Assembly: GCA_964645765.1 (NCBI GenBank)
Contig: CAZYBE010000030.1
Coordinates: forward strand, 1 to 37,632
Source of the DNA: CAZGMN01 sp964645765
GTDB lineage: Bacteria > Acidobacteriota > Aminicenantia > Aminicenantales > Aminicenantaceae
Length of the DNA stretch: 37,632 nt
Direction: 5' to 3'
The stretch's first letter is position 1, and each line of letters begins with the position of its first letter. A program made the translations under genes and the position numbers. Positions 33,901 to 37,632 of the stretch are shown piece by piece. Below the pieces are notes generated by a model, which was given only the letters and a program-made list of their open reading frames with translations, ran no database searches and had not been told where the DNA came from.

Positions 33901-34093
33901 TGCCCAGCTCCTCGATGACCTGATATCTTCTGGCGAAAGTGGAACCTGTGGTCAATTCCCTCTTGAGAGTCTGGAGAGTTTCCGTGGCAAGAACAGAGAT
34001 TTTCTTCGATGGCTGGAGCGGCGTCGCGCACTTGCCGCAGAAACGAGTATCTGCGGGGTTTTCAAAATTGCATTCAGGGCACTTAATCCCCAT
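30941..34093 (-). CDS. Zinc-ribbon Ser/Thr protein kinase with membrane segment, TolB-like domain and TPR tail
   Basis: A 1050-residue membrane kinase. Residues 1-25 are a zinc ribbon (C5, C8, C19, C22). The Hanks-type kinase domain at 57-315 has GKGGMG (64-69), the ATP-binding K86, catalytic HRDLKPQN (D180), DFG (198-200) and GTPEYMSPEQ, so it should be active. One membrane segment lies near 348-368. Next comes a periplasmic domain at about 380-530 (LAIMYFKNNTGDLGLDHW, LIADLTQSKYIRVLSGDML) like the TolB/FlgO-type domain of such kinases. The rest is about ten TPR repeats, such as AMAYRSMAMSYNNLLMFSEKEKYL and ANSNLGILYVDLEEWDKAIEQY. This layout is common in Acidobacteriota and Aminicenantes. 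The outer part probably senses or binds peptides or proteins. Confidence 0.85.
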   Translation of the reverse strand: MGIKCPECNFENPADTRFCGKCATPLQPSKKISVLATETLQTLKRELTTGSTFARRYQVIEELGKGGMGRVYKVLDKDINEKVALKLLNPEVASDEETIERFKNELKLARKISHRNVCRMYDLTKGEGAHYITMEYVSGEDLKSFIARSGQLTVGKAISVARQVCEGLAEAHRLGVVHRDLKPQNIMIDKEGNALIMDFGIARIIKTKGITGAGVMIGTPEYMSPEQVEAKDVDQRSDIYSLGVILYEMLTGKVPFEAETPLAVAMKHKTEAPKDPRELNSQIPEGLNRIILKCLEKDKERRYQSAGEVRSELEKIEMGLPVTERLVPKRKPSTSKEITVTFNLKRLVIPVSIIAALVVAAVLIWQLLPHKEALPVPSSKPSLAIMYFKNNTGDLGLDHWRTALSDLLIADLTQSKYIRVLSGDMLFAILRQLSLLEAKTYSREELKKVASRGGANHILIGDFSRAGENFRINIVIQKAESGEPLGSESVDGKGEENLISMVDELTKKIKINLKLTKEEIAADIDKELGKITTSSSQAYQYYDEGRNLHHRGEYRESIQLMEKALALDPGFAMAYRSMAMSYNNLLMFSEKEKYLRKAFELKDRLSDRERYLIEGEFFRYKEKTYPKAIEAYTKLLKLYPDDTIANSNLGILYVDLEEWDKAIEQYQVQIQNRDKSFFPYGNQAEAYMAKGMYDKAKEVLELYIDNFGEHASIRLDLAINYFLQGNFELALVETKKALALDPDNVMSIIQEGIISHCRGDYADAEKKYLDVLNTKELGYHLYARTVNGTLNLLKGKLKEGRTHFEQGIELAERLGDSWWKAAFHTMLAYNYLKSGKPEEALKESDLARNVAQEVNDDLRWQRRALYFKGLAYLGMKSLSAAHKTADELKRLCDEGMNKKEIRLYYNLQGMIELEKKNYSRAIEYFQRAISFSPYQNGLGPFTSDQAWFAESLALTYYQAGDKERAQKEYEDITSITTGKLYQGDVYARSLYMLGRIYEERGWKERAIEQYEEFLELWKDADPGLPEVEEVKKRLSGLNKNISKIGGTDGG

Positions 34094-34272
34094 TTCTCTC
34101 CATGCTTATATTTTATTTTGCAAAAGGATATCAATTAAAGAGGAAAGAGTCAAATTTGAATTGAAACTGATTTTCCTCTTGTCGCCACTTTGTCTCCGGA
34201 TTTGCATAAAATTATCCAACTCCCGCTAAGAAAGCTCAAAAAAGAATTTGGATTTACGAGAGGAAAAGCAAG

Positions 34273-34347
34273 TGCGCCTGGCGGGACTCGAACTCGCGAC
34301 ACAGGGATTAGGAATCCCTTGCTCTATCCATACTGAGCTACAGGCGC
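34273..34347 (-). tRNA. tRNA-Arg (anticodon CCT)
   Basis: The minus strand folds as a complete 75-base tRNA. The acceptor arm is GCGCCTG with CAGGCGC and discriminator A at 34273. The D arm contains GTAGCTCAGTATGGATAGAGC. The anticodon arm AGGGA-TTCCTAA-TCCCT has CCT in the loop centre, reading AGG codons. The T arm has GAGTTCGAGTCCC. The 3' CCA is not encoded. Confidence 0.95.
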
Positions 34348-34405
34348 ACTCTCTAAAATAGTTATTAAATTTTAACAGAAACCATGCTCTTAAGTCGACA
34401 CCTTT

Positions 34406-34434
34406 TCATAAAAAGGGACAGTCCCCTTTTATGA
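34406..34434. repeat. Palindrome of the GGGGACAGTCCCC type, copy 1
   Basis: TCATAAAAAGGGAC and GTCCCCTTTTATGA form a 14-bp stem with one mismatch. The core is shared with the sequence at 34459-34478. Palindromes of this type are scattered through many genomes and are sometimes linked to REP-associated transposases; none is in this window. Confidence 0.6.
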
Positions 34435-34455
34435 TTTACCTAATATAGCGAGTGG

Positions 34456-34478
34456 CAAAAAAGGGGACTGTCCCCTTT
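34456..34478 (-). terminator. Palindrome copy 2, likely terminator of recD2
   Basis: AAAGGGGAC and GTCCCCTTT (34460-34468 and 34470-34478) around a single base overlap the recD2 stop codon. On the minus strand the G+C stem is followed by a run of T, which is the form of a rho-independent terminator. Confidence 0.55.
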
Positions 34479-36639
34479 ATTTCTGGGACAATTCGATGAG
34501 CTTCTCTTTGACCAGGCAATTCCTCTTGACCGGCTTGTCGTTTTTGATGGCGATATGAAGAGCCCTGTAGGAGCCGACGATGACACTCAATCTCTTGGCC
34601 CGGGTGAGGGCTGTGTAGAAGAGGTTTCTCTGGAGCATGATGTAATGCTGGGTCAGAAGAGGCATGACAACCGCTTGATATTCGCTGCCCTGAGCCTTAT
34701 GAACAGAGACCGCATAAGCCAGAATGATGTCATCCATCTCATCCCTTTCATAGACAGCCAATCTCCCGTCAAAATCGACAAAGACTCTGTAAGCCTGCTT
34801 GTCGATGTGGGAGACCAGGCCGATATCGCCGTTGAAGACTTCTTTCTCATAATTGTTGCGGATTTGCATCACTTTATCATGAACGCGAATCTCACGATTT
34901 CCAAATTTAAGTCCTTCCTGGAATGGGTTGAGCTTGGTCTGCAGCTCTTTATTCAGGTTATCCACTCCGACAAGCCCTCTATACATCGGACTTATGACCT
35001 GAATCTGGGGAGAGAGAGGGTTGAGATGAAATCTTTCCGGTATGCGGAAAGTGCAGAGGGTGAGGATTGTCTTAAAAGCCTTTTCTTCATCTTCTTGATG
35101 AATAAAATAAAAATCAGATTCCTTCGCTCCCTTTTCAGGATAGATCAACGGCTCGCCGCGGTTGACGCGATGGGCATTGAGAACGATCAAACTATCCTTT
35201 TCCTGGCGGAATATCTCGTCCAGCCTCACCACTTCGACCGTTCCGGACTCAATAATATCCTGAAGCAGATTCCCGGGTCCCACAGAGGGAAGCTGGTCCT
35301 TATCGCCGACGAGAACGAGACGCATCCAGAATGGAACAGCCTTGATCAGATGATACATCAGCGGAAGGTCGACCATCGAAAACTCATCGATGATCAAGGC
35401 ATCCCCAGCAAGGGGATGCCTTTCGCCGCGCCTGAAGGTCCCGAGCTTGGGGTTAAATTCCAATGTCCGATGAATCGTCTTGGCTTCCTTCCCTGTCGCT
35501 TCATTCAACCTTTTGGCTGCTCTTCCTGTCGGCGCTGCCAGGATTACCCCTTTCCCCCATTTCTCGAAAACATCAACAATGGCTTTGATGATTGTCGTCT
35601 TTCCAGTTCCCGGGCCGCCGGTTATAACCAGAATCTTCTTGTTGAAACATTCCTTGATGGCATGCCTCTGCATCGGCGAAAAGCGGAGGCGCAATTCCTC
35701 CTCGACGCGAGTAATGGCTTTATCCACATCAAAATCCGGAGTCACAATAGGAAGAGAAGCCAGATTATGAATCGAGCTGACAATCTCTTCCTCTGCCTTG
35801 TAAAAAAAAGGAAGGTAAACGCTTATATCCGAATCAACCTTTTCAGCGACAACTAGCTTATTTCTTTTGAGCTCTGCGATGGCTTCCTTGACTTTCTCTT
35901 CTTCAACTTCAAGCTCTTTCAGGCAATTCTTCTCTAACTCGCTCTGAAGGGAAAAAACATGGCCCTGCTCAGTATCCTTTTCTAAAAGATAGCGGATAAA
36001 GGCTTTTATCCTTTCAGGAGAGGAAGGACTCATTCCCAGCTTCAAAGCCATCTGGTCAGCAGTCTTGAAGCCGATTCCCCAGATATCCAGGCAGACCTGA
36101 TAAGGATTTGACTTTAAGATATGGAAGGACTTGTCTCCATACTGATGATAGATTTTTGTCGCCAGATTTGTGGAAACATTGTGCTCCTGGAGGAAGATGA
36201 TCAGTTCCCTTATGTTCTCATGTTCAGCCCAGGATTTCTTGACCTCTCTTAATTTGACACGGCCGATTCCTTCAACTTCGAGCAATTTTTCGGGACTTTT
36301 GGAAATAATTTCTATGGTTTCCGCTTTGAATCTCTTGATAATTCTTTCGGCGAGCACAGGCCCCACGCCTTTGACCAGTCCCGAGGAAAGGAACTTCTCA
36401 ATTCCCTTGACAGAAGAAGGGAGGATGGGAAGAAAGTTTTCAACCCTGAATTGCTGTCCAAAGCGGGGGTTGAGCTCCCACTTGCCTTGGACTCTGAGCA
36501 TTTCTCCTGGCGATAAGGGCGGGAAGGAGCCGACAACAGTCAGTGTTCGTCCGTCTTCAAGCCGAAGCTTGCAAACAGTGTAACCCGAATCAGGACTGTA
36601 GTAGATGATTTGCTCAATCGCCCCTTCGAAATAATCCAT
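34477..36639 (-). CDS. recD2: RecD2-type ATP-dependent DNA helicase
   Basis: A 720-residue superfamily 1B 5'-3' helicase of the RecD2 group, which functions without RecBC in DNA repair. The ATG at 36639 is preferred over the GTG just before it because of its spacing from AGGA. An OB-like N-terminal domain (GTVCKLRLEDGRTLTVVG-like, residues 8-75) is followed by helix-hairpin-helix motifs (GLVKGVGPVLAERII at 89-103; VEGIGRVKL; IWGIGFKTADQMALKLG). The Walker A motif is GGPGTGKT at about 342-349; GRAAKRL, DEFSMVD (motif II), GDKDQLPSVGPGN (motif III) and VHKAQGSEY (motif V) follow. The gene ends inside a palindrome that may serve as terminator. It is followed by tRNA-Arg further left. Confidence 0.92.
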   Translation of the reverse strand: MDYFEGAIEQIIYYSPDSGYTVCKLRLEDGRTLTVVGSFPPLSPGEMLRVQGKWELNPRFGQQFRVENFLPILPSSVKGIEKFLSSGLVKGVGPVLAERIIKRFKAETIEIISKSPEKLLEVEGIGRVKLREVKKSWAEHENIRELIIFLQEHNVSTNLATKIYHQYGDKSFHILKSNPYQVCLDIWGIGFKTADQMALKLGMSPSSPERIKAFIRYLLEKDTEQGHVFSLQSELEKNCLKELEVEEEKVKEAIAELKRNKLVVAEKVDSDISVYLPFFYKAEEEIVSSIHNLASLPIVTPDFDVDKAITRVEEELRLRFSPMQRHAIKECFNKKILVITGGPGTGKTTIIKAIVDVFEKWGKGVILAAPTGRAAKRLNEATGKEAKTIHRTLEFNPKLGTFRRGERHPLAGDALIIDEFSMVDLPLMYHLIKAVPFWMRLVLVGDKDQLPSVGPGNLLQDIIESGTVEVVRLDEIFRQEKDSLIVLNAHRVNRGEPLIYPEKGAKESDFYFIHQEDEEKAFKTILTLCTFRIPERFHLNPLSPQIQVISPMYRGLVGVDNLNKELQTKLNPFQEGLKFGNREIRVHDKVMQIRNNYEKEVFNGDIGLVSHIDKQAYRVFVDFDGRLAVYERDEMDDIILAYAVSVHKAQGSEYQAVVMPLLTQHYIMLQRNLFYTALTRAKRLSVIVGSYRALHIAIKNDKPVKRNCLVKEKLIELSQK

Positions 36640-36661
36640 CACTGATCCTGGTTGACCAGAG

Positions 36662-37471
36662 CTATTTCCTGCTCTGGACGACGATTTTGACCATATCTCC
36701 GTTCTTTATTTTTAATTTCTGTGAGGCTGAATCCTCTCGAGCTGAAATCTCAATCCATCCCAAGCTGCCGATTAGAAAAAGGGCTTCTCCTTTTTTCGCG
36801 CTCGAATAACTCTCCTTGAAAGACGCAACCTCCTTTTTTCCCCTGTAAAGGACAAAGTTGCGCTTTCCGGTTTTAGTGTGGAGAAGGTCGAGCATGTTTG
36901 CGGAAATGTTGGTTATCAGATTGCCGAATTTATCTGTGTAGAGCACACGCCCGATGATTTCCTTTCTTTTCAGCCTTGGCTTCTGAATCTTGAATCTCTT
37001 GAAGCTGGAAACTGGAGGCCCGAATTCAGAGCTTGAGACACCCTTTGAAAGCCAGGCAGCAGCAGGAGCCATTTTATCCCGCCCTTCAAAAGTCCGGCTT
37101 GATTCGGGGAGAAAGTATTTTTTGTTTTCGAGCTCTCTCACCCGCACCTCATCCTCTTCCTCCAGGATCCGGCTCAAAACTCCGTTATCCGGGGCGATGA
37201 AAAAATAGTCTTCTGTCTCTGCCAAAAGGATTCTCCGAGAAGAGCCGACCCCTGGGTCGACAACCGTCAAAAAAATTGTCCCTGCGGGAAAATATCTGTA
37301 GCAAGAAAAGAGAATGAGGCCCGCAGCCATAACGCCAAAGGAGGGAACGCGATGAGTGACATCGATGACTCGAGCTGAAGGATTGATGTTGGCGATGACC
37401 GCTTTGAGCGAAGCCACAAAAAAATCATCTTCCCCGAAATCGGTTAATAGAGCGATAAAATGATATTTCAC
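36662..37471 (-). CDS. S-adenosyl-L-methionine hydrolase (adenosine-forming), DUF62 family
   Basis: A 269-residue protein of the SAM hydroxide adenosyltransferase family, which splits SAM with a water-derived hydroxide into adenosine and methionine; fluorinases and chlorinases are relatives. Family motifs are present: LLTDFG (9-14), VIDVTHRVP, VVDPGVGSSRR, APDNGVLS and FEGRDKMAPAAA, followed by the C-terminal barrel (DKFGNLITNIS). The start is a GTG at 37471 after AGGGAAGA. The aspartate, arginine and histidine positions typical of hydrolases appear kept, and no halogenase-specific loop is evident to me. The physiological role is unclear in most bacteria. It lies 20 bp upstream of recD2, so they probably form one transcript. 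Confidence 0.85.
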   Translation of the reverse strand: MKYHFIALLTDFGEDDFFVASLKAVIANINPSARVIDVTHRVPSFGVMAAGLILFSCYRYFPAGTIFLTVVDPGVGSSRRILLAETEDYFFIAPDNGVLSRILEEEDEVRVRELENKKYFLPESSRTFEGRDKMAPAAAWLSKGVSSSEFGPPVSSFKRFKIQKPRLKRKEIIGRVLYTDKFGNLITNISANMLDLLHTKTGKRNFVLYRGKKEVASFKESYSSAKKGEALFLIGSLGWIEISAREDSASQKLKIKNGDMVKIVVQSRK

Positions 37472-37632
37472 TCTTCCCTAATCTTATTCGAATCTGTAAA
37501 AGCGGTCAACATCCTCTAACTTAAAAGATAGTATCCTAAATTCCGTGATAGCCAATGATTAACATTGGGGTGGCGCGGCGTGCTCCCCGCAACGCCCGCA
37601 GCAGCAGGGGTTCCCCACGGGGGGATGGGTGC
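37472..37632. other. Spacer ending in a very G+C-rich segment
   Basis: 37472-37560 is ordinary upstream sequence of the SAM hydrolase gene. From about 37571 the composition jumps to G+C-rich with GGGGTGGCGCGGCG, CCCCGCAACGCCCGC and GGGGTTCCCCACGGGG, which resembles the edge of a repeat or mobile element. It is cut by the window end, so it cannot be identified. Confidence 0.3.

Noticed and set aside
34555..35856. Long plus-strand open frame of 433 codons
   Set aside because: It is antisense to recD2, whose helicase motifs are unmistakable.

Overview
The window looks like a bacterial chromosome segment of medium G+C with one A/T-rich foreign island at its left end. The gene set suggests an anaerobic, envelope-rich bacterium of the Acidobacteriota/Candidatus Aminicenantes type. 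It includes a four-subunit ferredoxin-dependent 2-oxoacid oxidoreductase, oxygen-labile class I fumarase, ferredoxins, HypF, a six-bladed beta-propeller protein, and a zinc-ribbon Ser/Thr kinase with a long TPR tail. This placement rests on gene content remembered from such genomes; no rRNA is present to confirm it.

Layout. (1) 1-4320 is an A/T-rich accessory island: the C-terminal tail of an IS91-type transposase, a DUF3800 protein, a coupled pair of membrane zinc-ribbon protein and Mrr-like nuclease, a second membrane zinc-ribbon protein, and two decayed copies of one unidentified protein tail flanking the nuclease pair. The island ends in an aldehyde dehydrogenase gene that has lost its 5' end. 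(2) 4323-10284 is central carbon metabolism: fumarase alpha subunit without its beta partner, then the oxidoreductase subunits gamma, delta, alpha, beta and a TlpA-like thioredoxin. (3) 10305-11555 is a beta-propeller gene lying between a complete TlpA gene and a 179-bp duplicated copy of its 3' end. (4) 11676-15224 is the most interesting locus: a radical SAM/SPASM enzyme translationally coupled to a membrane protein whose cytosolic tail is an alternating Cys-Ala repeat, followed by a TPM-domain lipoprotein and a LemA-type protein. I read it as a candidate peptide-tail modification system linked to envelope proteins.

(5) 15272-24800 holds mostly housekeeping and envelope genes: fabH, an outer-membrane barrel, a secreted M14 carboxypeptidase, a membrane coiled-coil protein, queH, hypF, an M50 site-2 protease and a ferredoxin. 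(6) 24870-30168 is a cyclic-nucleotide neighbourhood: an FHA-GAF-class III cyclase divergent from a stand-alone cNMP-binding protein, an AI-2E-type permease overlapping it, and a metallo-beta-lactamase-fold hydrolase that could be the phosphodiesterase. (7) 30541-34093 is a PilZ protein coupled to the large Ser/Thr kinase. (8) tRNA-Arg(CCT), recD2 and a SAM hydrolase-type gene close the window.

A palindromic REP-like repeat family occurs at two clear sites (7232-7280 and 20818-20965) and perhaps a third (5579-5636). A different GGGGACAGTCCCC-type palindrome occurs twice beside recD2. All functions are read from motifs and family resemblance; no database search was possible.
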